Below, one piece after another: positions 48,333 through 60,754 of a stretch of DNA of 64,000 nucleotides; within the stretch, counting starts at the first letter, position 1; the number at the start of each line of letters is the position of its first letter. The notes under the pieces are model-generated. The model did no database searches. It was not told the DNA's origin and saw only the letters and a list, made by a program, of their open reading frames with translations. The DNA lies in NCBI RefSeq assembly GCF_000002985.6, contig NC_003279.8:5270001-5334000 (forward strand), given 5' to 3'. This DNA comes from Caenorhabditis elegans. Taxonomy: Eukaryota > Nematoda > Chromadorea > Rhabditida > Rhabditidae. The translations under genes were made by a program, and so were the position numbers.

Positions 48333-49271
48333 CTACGAAAAAGTGTATCCTTGTCCCTGATTGCTGTCTGACGACGGTCCAGAAGGTGTTCCAGACATGA
48401 ATCCTGAATCTTCAACACCGTATGGCGAAGGAATTGGTGGAGATGGGCGGCGAGCTCGTGGAGATTGTTGGAATTCTGATGTCTCTCCTATTTCTGTCTT
48501 GTATGAAGAGAATGAACCGTCGTAGGAAGAATTATCGCCAGAAGAAGGAACACTGTACGTGTAATCATATGAATTTGGTTTCGGATTCTGAAAATTTTAC
48601 GTTTGATTATTAGAATTTCTTTTTTTCAGCTTTCAGTAATATGTTTTACCTCAACTCTCTGAGCTGCTGCTTCGCCATCAATTCGCACTAAAGGAACTAC
48701 GCCGGCTCCTCTATTTTGGCGGCGAATATCTTCGTAGTTTGTCGATGACTTGGCGAGGTCGTACTGAAATTGGCCATTGATCAGATATATTAACAATTGA
48801 ATTTACTTTTTTCCATAGTTGATCAATTCTTGGCTTGATACGATCTCGGCATGTGCCCATGAACATCAAATTTGAAGCAGTGAGAGAACTGAAAAATCAA
48901 TAAATTATTTCAGCAACAAAATGTTTAAAAAACATACGCAATCCCCATTATAGCATAAAATGGCCATCCTTTGGGACCAAAATGATATTGAGCGGGAAGG
49001 CGAGTACGAGCTAAATACAAACTGCCGAGAATTGCTCCAGTTATCGGCAATCCACGTGTCATTGTAACCTAGAAAAAGAAAAAGAATTAAAATACATGAA
49101 ACTGAGATGAAATACCTCCGTGGTGCAAGTTCTCATCATTTCGGTCAATTCCTTTTGTTCGTCACTGGAGAGTTTGTTGAGCAAAGCATGAATCTGTTCG
49201 TTGTTGAGCTCAACCTTTTGAGAAGAATCTCCTGTCGGTTGAGAATACATAAAACCGTCGGATGAAGACAT
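48333..49271 (-). CDS. OCIA-domain protein, 245 aa
   Basis: Five exons (49116-49271, 48938-49068, 48807-48888, 48650-48763, 48333-48587) keep phase to 245 aa. Residues about 27-107 match the OCIA domain: LNKLSSDEQKELTEMMRTC, then a first hydrophobic segment (TRGLPITGAILGSLYLA), HFGPKGWPFYAIMGIA, a second hydrophobic segment ending FMGTCRDRIK, the family's conserved Cys-Arg-Arg/Asp pattern. OCIA proteins sit in mitochondrial or endosomal membranes; human OCIAD1/2 affect respiratory-chain and prohibitin complexes. The C-terminal 120 residues are Ser/Tyr/Pro-rich and probably disordered. It is the upstream member of a tight minus-strand pair and is divergent from the F-box gene at 49,731. Confidence 0.88.
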
Positions 49272-49730
49272 TTCTGCAATCAAAAGTAATAAAATTGGTT
49301 TGAGAAAACAAAACAGAAACATTAAAAAGAGTGAAAGTTCGCTCTATCGCGGAAACATTTGTTAGAGGGTGTTTTAAAAGCAGTTCTGTGACAAATTTCG
49401 TAATAATATAACAAGTGAATAAGTCAATACAGCATTAAAACAAATAAATAAAAGCAACACTTTAATTTTAATTGAAAAAAAGTAAAATCGAAACAAAAAA
49501 TTTCGAGAAAAAACAAATTGACAAATTCTGCAAACATCGTCACGTAACAAATGCAGACGAGTTGCTGCGTCTCTCTTATCCCCACAGTCTCTCTCCTTCA
49601 GACCAAATTGGCTACCGTACCCACCAAATATTTTAATCGAAAGTTTGTTCGAAAATTGAAATTGAAGTATTTTATTTTTAATTCGATCGTTAAAGAAAAT
49701 TGTTAAAAAATAGTTTTCCAGAAATATATA
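49272..49730. promoter_or_regulatory. Divergent promoter between OCIA gene and F-box gene
   Basis: A 459-bp gap between genes reading away from each other. It carries a GC-richer patch near 49,535-49,620 in otherwise AT-rich DNA. A TTTTCCAG acceptor at about 49,714-49,721 precedes the F-box gene start. Confidence 0.45.
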
Positions 49731-51067
49731 ATGGGAAACTGTTCTGGCACTGCAAAAGTCGAGCTGCTTGAGTCCTTCGAGAACTGGAACAAGCTTCCAC
49801 CTGAGATAAAGCTGGAATGCATGAAACATCTAGATTTTAAGACAAGGTAATTGACATGATTGAAAAAATAATAATTAAAAATACATTTCAGATTCATAAT
49901 GCGTAGTGTTTCACGCACCGAGAGGATCCTCGTCGATTCACACAATTTCAAACTCGACTCGGTTCGAATCGAAGGTCTTTTGCCGTATCCTATGAATACA
50001 ATTATTCAATCAAGTTTCGACACTCAAAAAATCACGATTAAATCTGGAAATCATGAACAATGTGTGGTCCATATGAGAAACCGTCTTCGATTTAATGAAA
50101 CAATCGTCCCACTGCTTGTCTTCATTCTCAAAAATGCAACTATCAATGATTTTTCGATTGAAACAATTTTGAATATTGATTGGAGCAAAGTTCTACAAGA
50201 TGCTCTCAATTCGAAGTCATTGAGCATCAGAAGCTTCAGTGGAGTATTGCTGAAATTTCAAGAAGCATTTTTCTTTGTCAATAAGCTCAATTACACTTCA
50301 AAGTCGATTTATCTTGACGGACATGGATGTAAAAATTTCCCAATAGATCAACTGATAAGTATAGAATCGGTATGCTCACTCGAACAAAAACTCAATTATA
50401 CCATCCTAGATTTCAGGTTTCCAACGCATCATTGTTGCAAATTCGCGATGTTCAGAGTAAAGATATTATCTGGAAAATTGCAAATGTACATATTTCGAAA
50501 TTCCATAAATGTGTTTAAAAATGTGTTGAATTTTAGAAATGGATCGAGACAGATGCTGCAATTGGAACGAGATTTCAGCTAACTTCAATGAGCAAGGAAA
50601 TTATTACCCAATTCTCATCTCATTTCAAGAACAGAATCATGTAAGAATTAAAATGATAAATAATATCAAACAGCACAAAAAAATATTTTAGGGCAATTAA
50701 AGCAAAATTCCATAAAAATGTGAATAATACAACATTTATTTCCAGTTCCGCGTCTGACGTCGAGATTCTCATCAGGACTGATAACCCGATGAAGCATATT
50801 CTTCTCAAATTGGCAAGAACTTGGAGAGTTGCAAGACCATTTACTTGTATTGTAATTTCCGCTGAAACCGAACAATCCGAATTCGTCAACTTTGGAATGT
50901 GGGTCTCTAAAAAAGTGATACCACTTTGGGAATACATCTCTTTGTTCCTGGCTGATGAATTCAACGACGACGATGGTCTGAATTTGTCGAGTTTCCTTAT
51001 TCTGCTCTTACACTGCATCTGGCTCATTTTCAGCATGCTGTTCAAGCGTACTTTCTACGGTCAATAA
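49731..51067 (+). CDS. F-box/DUF38-like protein with lipidation motif and C-terminal hydrophobic segment, 362 aa
   Basis: Five exons (49731-49846, 49892-50369, 50417-50485, 50537-50640, 50746-51067) keep phase to 362 aa. Residues about 17-50 form an F-box (WNKLPPEIKLECMKHLDFKT), which binds Skp1 in SCF ubiquitin ligases. The following 230 residues resemble the DUF38/FTH region of nematode F-box A proteins, a fast-evolving substrate-binding family. Two oddities are seen: the protein starts MGNCSGT, fitting the N-myristoylation pattern with Cys4 available for palmitoylation, and it ends in a hydrophobic stretch (SFLILLLHCIWLIFSMLF) followed by KRTFYGQ. Together these suggest membrane attachment. 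The start is fixed by an acceptor about 10 nt upstream. Confidence 0.85.
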
Positions 51068-51121
51068 CTCATATTTCTCTCAATTTGTTTTGTTATTTTG
51101 TTGAATTTTCTTATTGTTGAA

Positions 51122-51127
51122 AATAAA
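51122..51127 (+). terminator. AATAAA polyadenylation signal of F-box gene
   Basis: AATAAA lies 54 nt after the stop codon at 51,065-51,067; a second overlapping copy follows at once. Confidence 0.7.
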
Positions 51128-51786
51128 AAAAATAAAAAAAATCTACAAAAAGTGCAAATATTTTCAATGTTTGTCTTCGTCTCACAAAAAGTTCAACAGG
51201 AGTTTATACATTTTTTGCAGAAATTGTTATGATTTTCTTTTGAAGCCATAGTTCTTTTCGTCTGAGATCTCTGCATTTTCTCTTAATATCAACAGGAAAT
51301 TGCACAAATCGGATGTATCATGATGTTCAGTCCAGAACACAGTGTTGTCTATATATATCATTTTATAATTTAAATAAATTCAATGTTTTTCTTGAAAGGT
51401 CCAGCTTCTGAAATGCAAAAAAATCATAATTGTAGGTTACCAAATATCACTATAAAACTTTCCAAAAAATTTTAATACGATATTTTGGTCATTTTAGAAC
51501 CATTACTTGCAGTCCAAAAGGCGCAATTACTCACTTTTCATCTATCCCAGATTTTCTGACAAAAAATTTATGTTGTCCTACGAGTTTAAATTTTTTTAAA
51601 CGTTATAATAATTATTACTTGAACACTCTAGGGTTCCAACCTGCAGAAATGCTCACAATTAATCAAATATTACAATTTTTTTGTTGATAATTTGGCAATT
51701 TACCAAAACTTTTGATTTTTATTGTAGGAAATCTACACACGAATTGACTTTTTCTAGTTTCAATTATAATGGTCCAAAATACATGA

Positions 51787-51843
51787 CTAGATATAATTTT
51801 AAAGATTTTTAATTATTTAAAAAATCTTTAAAATGATATCTAG
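51787..51843. repeat. Near-perfect palindrome of about 57 bp
   Basis: CTAGATATAATTTTAAAGAT and its near-complement ATCTTTAAAATGATATCTAG form arms of about 25 bases with a very short loop. Weaker pairing continues outward (GGTCCAA with TTGGAC), so it may be the centre of a foldback element. Confidence 0.75.
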
Positions 51844-54800
51844 TGTTGGACTTATCTAATTGAAAATCTTAAATTTCGATTTAAAAAATTTTCAGCCAAA
51901 GTTCTGATGGGGAAAACCTAAATATATAATGCTCGAATACAAACAGTTAATAAAATCAGAAACTGAGGAAAAAATATTGTGAAAAGGAAAACTGAGTTTC
52001 CGGCATCTATCTAATTATAAAAATATATTCAGAAGTTTTTTTGAAATGATATTTTTTGCACCATATGACGTCTTATGTTAGCACCATGGTGTTAAAAAAT
52101 TGGGAAAGCTCCACCTGTAAAAAAACTTTCTAAAAAAAGGAATAAAAATTTCCCGAATTGCATGAGAAAGTATAAACTTGTGCTTATTCATTCCTCTTTT
52201 ATCTCATTCTGCTCATTTCCTTTCTGTGCCACTTTTTAGTTGTTATGGAGACCTCTCCACGGACGAATGCTTCGAAAGTTTGGCATTATTCGTCTCACTT
52301 GCTCATTCACACATGCTTCTTATTTTCTTTCTTTTTTTCTAGTTGGCTTGGAAAAATCACACAGCAAACACTCAATTTTTAATAGTGCACAAAAGTATGA
52401 TTTCACCGTCCCCTTGTTATCAACAAAAAAGGGCGTTTCAAGTGATAACCAGAGCAAAGTATCATGTATTTCCAACAATTTCAAGATGATTCAGAAGTAA
52501 CGAGCATATCATATTCCTAAATTTCTGTTTCGTGATTTCTGCTTTACAAAAGCATCCAAAAAACCTTACTTTCTATTGATTTCGAATCAGATGCTGGCAC
52601 TTTAATTGGTTTTTAATTTAAAAAAAACCACTATTTTTCAGAATTTGTGTATTAAAAAAAAACAGTAAAATTTACCAAAATATGGGCGGAGTATTTGACC
52701 ATATTATTTTCAATCGGTTTGAGATTATTTTCCACGAAAAGTTCGATGATAGGTTTATCTTGGCTTCTAGAGTTGAAAATTTGAACAAGTGTGCACAAAA
52801 ATACCACTGAGACACTTCATTAGAACGTTATCGAATATAGGGTTTTTTTTTGTGTTTTTCAATGAATGTCTAGACATGTCTCCTACAGTCTGTTTTGTTA
52901 TCTATAATTAAAGTGCTCAGAAATGCACTTTATACACTTTATACTTTTTGATAGCTCATTTTGATAGATTCGATTACAATCTGAACATTAAATTGTGAAG
53001 TAACTACTGACAATTTATCCAGCGAAACTCTGACTTTGAGTTTTCGGTATCCAAAATTTTTTTAATTTTTTATATAGCGTCACTACCAATTTTAAAAAAT
53101 TAAAAAATAATTTTTCAATATATACTTCACTGTAAATAATGACAGTTTTCACTATCAGCCAATTTTTTTTTGGAAAGTCGGCAAAAACCCAAAATTCTAA
53201 AAATAAACTTTTTAGTGAATCAAAATTATTCTAAATTTTAGCAATTTCTCTAGACTTTGGTGAATTTTTTTTTGAAAAACCAAGGCATTTAGAAAGGTTT
53301 ATTATTATATTATGTTATGTGAGAATTACAAGAAAACATATATGTAGATACTATAAACTTTCGACCATGTGATCTCCGTTTCAAAATATATAATTCATTT
53401 TTTGTAAGAAAGACCCCAGAACATCCTCGACATCTTTTTGTCTGTTGCTAGGCTTCCAAATGTTTTTTTGTTCTTCGAATGTGAAAGTTCAATATCCAAT
53501 GGAAAATTATTATTCACAACAATATATTTAATCCCTTTTCTCTTTTTCATCCCTTTTTTCTCTGTGCATCGTGTTTTCCAATTTCCCCGTTTTTTTGGCT
53601 TGTAGCAACCAGGTCAAATAAGAACAAAAGTGCTAGTTCAAATCGTAAATCCCGTAATTAGTTATTCGCATTTAATTGTTTCTCTATATATTTGTCTTAT
53701 TCACAAAATAAAATTTATATTGTTAATATTACTAAAAGTTGATTTTTTAAAATTTTTGTTGAAAAAACTCATGAATGTGTTGATGAGATTCAAATGAGTA
53801 CATGCCGAAAAAATTGTTTTCTAAGTACAGTATTTAATATTCTTTTTAAAAGTTGTAAGATGGAACATTGATACATGTTTGGTAGATTTGCCAATTTACT
53901 AAAACTGGCAAATTTTTTTTTGAAAATCTAAAAATTTTTGGAGCGATTAGGATGGCATTTAGTTGTCAGATTATTAGAAACGTATTTATTTTAAATATTC
54001 AGTGACAATCATTAGAAAAATCCACTAAAATTGGTAACAGTGATTTTGTTCGACATTTCGAAGCTACATACGTCCGCTTGTGTTTCGCTTATACATTTTT
54101 TTTTGTCAAAACATATATCATGTTTTAAAACATAGCCTCAATTTCGTCTACACCACCTTTCAAAACTTTCTGCTAACAAAAGTGTATTAAATTTTAAGTT
54201 ATTCTCTATTTGGGTATTCAGAAAAATTACCGACCCCTTTGGTTTTTTTGCTTCCGGCGTTCTTTCAAATTGAAAGGAAAAATTCATGAATTTTTGATTT
54301 GTGCTACTTCTATGTAATTGATTGAAACATTTTGCAAAATATCTTCTATTAAAAAAATATTTATTAATTTTGTCGCTGATTAAAAACGAGGAATTGATTA
54401 TAATATTTCCATAATTAATTTGTGTTATATAAACTTTAACAAATTAACTTACAAAAAAACTTCCAAAACCAATAATCCACCATATATCATATTTAAAAAG
54501 TTCACAAAAAATGACGAACCGTCTCGCTTTCACAGCTAAAAATTCAAAGGCAATGTGAGTGTATATTTCTCTTCTCTCCATTCGTTTCCATCTATTATAT
54601 TTCCAATAAAATGCATCACTGTATGAAAGCATTATCGGAATTTTACATTTCATAAAAATCTGTGTGCCACGAAACTTTTTGGTGTGCTTTGTATATTCGT
54701 TTTATTTTGGGAAGCTGGTTTGCTTTTTTTTCATAGCAAAATTTGATTTTTCGGGATTTTCACTTCAGATGACTCCGATTTGCCCAAACTTGGAGAGAAC

Positions 54801-55565
54801 TTGAATCCGATGGTCAAAAACTCCAAAGAAATATTTCAAATTATTTTGAAAATTATTCCTGAACCATTTTTCTCATCAAAATCCGCTGCAAGTTTTTTTT
54901 CTCAATATTTTATCAACTGCAAAACTGAACAAATTCCTTTTATTGGTATTTTTTAATTCTATTTTCTACTATTTTCTATTTTCTATTTTTTCTATTTTTA
55001 TAACTATTTTCAAACGTAACTTAATTTTGAAAATTAAAAAATTAAACTTGGCATAATTTAGTAATTTTGAGCTTAAAAATTGAACTATTTGTGATAAACT
55101 CGGTTAAAATTGTCAAAAATCAAATTGCCAAAACTGATATCAACTGATTACAATTTGAATATAAAATTCTTATAACTTAAAAAAATATATAGTTTGCTAA
55201 AACTAAAAAAAGTTTTTAAACATAAAAAACGAGAACAAAAATTGGGCAAAAATAAATTCACGTTCAATCCCATGGAGATTTTTTTGCAGCAGCTATTTCT
55301 GCGTTAAAACCGCCCGTGAGTTGGCATTCTTTTACTACTCATAAAATGTTCCTAAAACAACCATATCCTATAATTTTATGTGTCCTCTTCAATGCACACA
55401 CTTTTTCACCTCCTTTTCCCCATTTCAGCTGTTCAAACCAAACGCTACCTCCTTTTGTATTTCAATCCTATTAAATTTCCCACATAATTTGTGGAATGCT
55501 TTCTCTTTTCAAAACAACTATATTCTTTCTAGAACTATATTGGTTTTTTTTTCAGCATACAAAAA

Positions 55566-58500
55566 ATGCACCGACTTGCGTTATCAGCCAAACGGAAAGT
55601 ACTACTCAATCCGAAAACTGTTTCTATTTATTTTTTTGCTATTCTCTTCACATTTTTATTGGCATATCATCAAAGATTAGGACAGGTTTGTGAACAATTT
55701 TTCAAATGAGCAAGAATCTGTAATATATTTTGTTTCAGCATAATAATGAGCTTCACATTTCACGAGTTGTCAACATGCGATCTTTTGTAAAAGAAGCCAA
55801 TAATCTATCAAACAGTCAAAAGAATCCAAATATTTTCGAACCAAAAAATGAAGTCTGCCAACGACCACTCACAGAGTCTTCTACCAATTTTAATGTGAGT
55901 ATCAGAAAAATTATCGAAAAAACTACTTTTTAATTTTTACAGACTTTTGACCTATTTGAGTCAGTTGTTGCCAAAGGAAATACACTTCCACCGGCTTCAA
56001 AGAAATCAAGAACTGAGAAGTTGAAAGTTTATGTGCTTCCATTTACACATGTAGATCCTGGTAGGTTTTTTTGTTGATAATTATTAAATTATGATTAATT
56101 TTGCAACCAGGATGGCTCGAAACATTCGAAAGATATACAAAAAGTACGAATCAAATTTTGGACAATATGCATCAGTTTATGATGAAAAATGAGAAAATGA
56201 GATTTATGTGGGCGGAATTTGTGTTTTTTGAACGATGGTGGTCGTTGCAAAACGAGCAAGTTAAGGAAGACGTCAAGAAGTAAGTTCGTGCCTACTACAA
56301 AAATTGAAACTTTTTAAAAACTAACATTATTGATTGGAATCAGATAATGTAAATATGTAAATCTACCTTGTAGACATCGAGCGAGTTTAACTTCCAAAAA
56401 TTCCGAAAATTTCAGATTAGTTACGGAAGGTCGTCTTGAACTGGCAACAGGCTCATGGGTTATGACGGATGAAGCAAATCCGTATTTCCCAGTTTCCGTC
56501 GATAATATTGTTGAAGGATTTCAATTCATCCATAAGAATTTTGGTATACCATATGATCCTCCGGATTCTTAAACTTCCAAATTTCTATTTTTCAGGTATC
56601 AAACCCCAAACAATGTGGTCAAATGATCCATTTGGGTACTCGAATTCCGTTCCATATTTATTCAAAAAATCAGGTTTGAACATCTATAAATTTACTGATA
56701 ATTGTTTTTTACTTCAGGCGTTCATAGAACTGTAATAAACCGAATTCATCACAAGTTGAAGCAAACATTGCAAAGTCAAAAGGCAATTCCATTCAAATGG
56801 CGGCAATATTTTGATGCAACTGGAGAAGATGACGTATTAACCCAAATCCTACCATATACACATTATGACATTCTCAATTCGTGTGGTTCCGATGCTTCGG
56901 TCTGCTGTGAATTTGATTTTAAGAGAATGACACATTGGTCGTGTCCTGGGCCGAAGCCTGAAAAAATTACGAATGCTAATGTGGCTGCAAAGTAAGTATT
57001 CAGCTGCAAGTACGCTTTTCGATCGTTAATTTTTAGTGCAAATAGGGAAAATACGGTATGTATAATAGAGGATACGTAACACAAACCTTATTTCAGGGCT
57101 GAAAAACTCGTCAACCAACTTGAAAAAATGTCCGAAATGTACAAGGCGCCGGTGATTCTTATGATGCATGGTGATGACTTCCGGTAACTATTTATATGCT
57201 TCTAAAAAAGATTAAATGAATTCAGATTTGATATGATTGAAGAGTGGAACCAACAACACGATAACTTTATTCCAGTTTTTGATGAGATCAACAAAGGGTC
57301 TCGAGTGGAAATTAGGTAAGATGTCTGCCTAAATTCTAGCCTCAAGACTGCGCCTGCTTAGAAAATACCCTTTTGAGACTTCCTTTGAGACTTGAAGTTT
57401 TCAGATTTGGTACCTTTACCGATTACTTTAACGACCTTGAAAAGTGGTATTCGAATAACAAAGACTCTGAGCCACCAACTGTTTCCGGTGACTTCTTCCC
57501 TTATATGTGTGCTCTTGGAGACTATTGGACTGGATATTATACTACAAGACCGTTTTTCAAACGTCAAGGAAGACTTCTTCATGTTGGTTTTTAAATTATT
57601 GATTTTAAAGAATCAAACAATATTTCAGTCTCTGATTAGAAATGGAGATATCATGCTCTCAATGCTACGTGTAAATTTGAAGCAGAGAAAAATCGGCGAA
57701 AATGTTAAAAGACTCGAGGCAGCGAGACGGAACTTGGCACTTTTCCAGCATCACGATGCAATTACAGGTTAGACTTTGATAATAATGAATTAGACCCTTT
57801 CCAGCTAACAGTTAATCTAAAACTAAACCATTGAAACTTTTCCTATATTGAAAATTCCAGGAACTTCAAAAGTGAGCGTAATGGACAATTACTCGGAACT
57901 CCTACACGCTTCTATTGTTTCTACAAACATTGTGCTGGAAAATTTGACAAAAAGCGATATCGATCTCTACCCCAGAATTCACGATGGAATCGAACTTCAG
58001 ACAATTGTTGATTTGGAATCCAGTGAAAAGGAAATTCGAATTTTCAATAGTCATTTGTTTGAAATAACTGATGTGTTTAAAATCCGGGTCAAGGAACGAG
58101 AAGTTATAGTTTCGATTGATGGAAAAATTATTGAAGCTCAATTGGAACCTTTCTTCCAAAAGTCGAAAGTGGAGAAGGATTCATTTTTGGTGAGTTTGAT
58201 TTCAGCAGCTTAGTTTTCACTAGGCCACAATTTTTAAATAATATTTTTGAATTCTCAGCTTCTGTTCCAAGCAACTGTTCTTCCATTGAGTATGATGAAA
58301 GTGAAAGTACAAAGAGGAGACTCTGGAGGTTTGACGAAAATGGCTAAAATTGAAGCAAAGGATACTAATGCATGGGATTTGGGAAGGTTGGGTAAAAACA
58401 CTACTAGAAAATTATTTGAGTACTTTCAGCAGCTGGACAATTGCGTCTTCAACATCGGCTCCAAACTTAGAAACACCATACTTTAAAGTGTCAAATGATC

Positions 58501-60100
58501 CAATAACTGGAGCAATTCAGGTAGTTCATGATCGAATGACACAGGGATTAGAATCTAAATTATTTCAGAGCGTGAATAAACTCAGCGATAATTCAAAATT
58601 CCATTGTCAGCAATCGTTCTACAACTATAAGGAAGCTGGTGGAGGTGCATATCTCATGAGATTACACACTAATCCAAAGGTAAGGGTTTTAATTCTAATC
58701 GTTTTAAAACATAACTCTTTTCAGGAAATAATTGAGTATCAATGGTTAAAAGTATCAGGCCCTCTGCGACAATCGATCTATCAAAAATCTACAAATGTTT
58801 TACAACGACTGAGTATTCATAATGTTGAAGGTATCCCTACGACTTGAAACTTTTTAATATTGAAATCTTTAGGTCCATCTGGTGAGGAAGTCGATATTTC
58901 CATGTCAATTGATATTACAAAAGAGAGAAATACGGAATTAATGACACGATTCTCTACAAAATGGGACAAACCATTAACTTATACAGACAGTGTTGGAATG
59001 CAATTATTAAGAAGAGATTTCTATAAGTTGCCAGTTCAAAGTAATTACTATCCAATGCCAACTGCAGCTGTTTTGCAGAGTGGGAAACAGAGGTAAGAGC
59101 TCGGGGACTGGATCCTGGATTTAGTTTCATAGTACAAAAATCAATAGTTCGTATTATAGTATCTGTAGTTTGAAGTTTATGACGTCCCAATTTGAATGAG
59201 GCACTGAAGGATTACTGTAGCAAGACTGAAACTATAAATTTGATATTTTTTATCTTTCATAACTGAAAGATCTTAATACATCTAGGAATGTTTTGTTCAT
59301 CTTTATTATTTCGTAGAGAATTGAAAATTTAAATTTTGCAGATCACCTTAGATTTTTTTTTCTCCAAATTTTGAAGAATATCTAGCTTATAAAATTCGTT
59401 TCAGGTTGTCTATAGTATCTAATGTGGAGCATGGAGCAAGATTCTTGGAAAGCGGAACTGTTGAAATTAATATTGATCGAATTTTGAATCAAGATGATGG
59501 AAAAGGTCTTGGAACTGGTCCGGATGCAATTCCAATTGACATGAAACCAGTTGATATGAAATTTAAATTAATTTTCGATAGCCTTGAATCGGATCCAACT
59601 GAGAATTCCCGTTATTCAACACACAGTTTCCGTGCTCAACAAGCAGTTCAAACAATCATTTATCCACCGATGATGTTCAATAGGCCACCGAAAAAAGAAG
59701 AGGATATTGAAGAAATCGAGGAAATTTCGAATTTGAAATTTCCGTGTGATATTCAACTATTGACTGTGAGACCTTTGGAAGATAATAAACAATTATTGAT
59801 TTTATATCGACATGCAACCGTGTGCTCTAGTCAAAAAGTTGGAAACTGTGGTGGTGAATTGAAGGTATGTTTAATTTTAATTTTATTGAAGCAGTTTGTT
59901 GCAAAAAATAAATTTTCACAAAGTAATCGTTTTTTTTTCAGAGTTCTCTCATGGATCTTCTCATCAAACTGGGTGCAAAACAGGTTCAAAAAACGGATTT
60001 AAGTGGAGTTACACGAGTTGGAGGAATTATTAAAGTTGAATATTTACCGGATTATGAGCTCAAAACTTTTGATTTCTTGACTTTGATTCTTTATCGATGA
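55566..60100 (+). CDS. aman-3: Golgi-type GH38 alpha-mannosidase, about 1,046-1,062 aa
   Basis: Eighteen exons, from 55566-55685 to 59942-60100, join in phase to a TGA at 60,098-60,100. Others include 55739-55894, 55943-56060, 56111-56279, 56416-56543, 56596-56673, 56718-56991, 57861-58189 and 59405-59864. The N-terminus is a type II anchor (VSIYFFAILFTFLLAY). GH38 residues are complete: THVDPGWL (H128, D130) and H507 in FQHHDAITG for zinc, SNDPFGYS with nucleophile D241, and HGDDFRF near 375 for the acid/base region. The enzyme trims mannose from N-glycans in the Golgi lumen. The segment 58,521-58,568 (GTAGTT...TTTCAG, 48 nt, no stop) can be read as exon or intron. The start lies 12 nt after a TTTTTTCAG acceptor. 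Confidence 0.95.
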
Positions 60101-60202
60101 CTTGTTTCTCTTTTCACTTTTTAGGGATATTTTATTATGGGTATTGTACAAATCTCAATGTTTTTGTTTTGTTCCTTTTTTTTTAAGTTTTTTCTGTGAT
60201 AT

Positions 60203-60208
60203 AATAAA
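60203..60208 (+). terminator. AATAAA polyadenylation signal of aman-3
   Basis: AATAAA lies about 100 nt downstream of the aman-3 stop codon. Confidence 0.7.
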
Positions 60209-60754
60209 GGATTCAACTCTTGGTTTAAAACATTTTGAAAGATTCGAAATGAAAAAAAAGCTCCAAAGAACCTCAGAACGCCCGGCTAGGACCAAATTGA
60301 AGCGCATTTTCGGAATAGGAATCAAATTTGGGATGAATTTATGTGCAACATGCTCGTACAGAGCCGGCCAGTCTACGTTGTGCCTAAAAGGCGTCGTGTG
60401 ATCGATGGCAAACTTGTTGCACATTATCACTGTTTCAAATCTCTAGTTAATTCTGAATTTGCACTCGATATCGATCAACAATAAAAATTGAGGAGTAGAT
60501 AGAAAAAAAGGTGACTTTATATGTATATTGAAATATTGATTGTTGAAATGCATTTGGTTTAGAATAATATTGTAAGTATTCGAATAAGCTTTATTGCTCT
60601 TTCTATAGTTCAATATTTCACGAGTAAGCTAATCATCACGAGTCACTTCTTCGGCTCACGCATCTTTCTATAAAACTTTTGAACGTTTCTCACAACACTT
60701 TTCAATGATTTTCTGAAATTTTTAATGTTAAACATTTTCATCATTTCTCCAAAC
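60209..60754. other. Convergent 3' region with small unexplained ORF
   Basis: Between aman-3 and a convergent minus-strand gene. A 64-codon plus-strand open stretch (60,290-60,483) with less AT-rich codons ends in TAA followed by AATAAA. No promoter or clear splice acceptor is visible, so it may be a gene fragment. Confidence 0.35.

Larger units (their letters stand above)
51068..55565. other. Gene-poor region upstream of aman-3
   Basis: AT-rich with no supported gene. It contains a palindrome (51,787-51,843), a CTATTTT-type low-complexity run (54,950-55,000) and an isolated exon-like minus-strand ORF (54,444-54,653) discussed among the findings. The aman-3 promoter should lie near the right end. 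Confidence 0.4.

Noticed and set aside
49374-49951. 151-codon minus-strand ORF across the F-box promoter and first exon
   Set aside because: It is antisense to the F-box first exon and contains hydrophobic AT-rich codons. The plus-strand exon model with acceptor and donor is clearly better.
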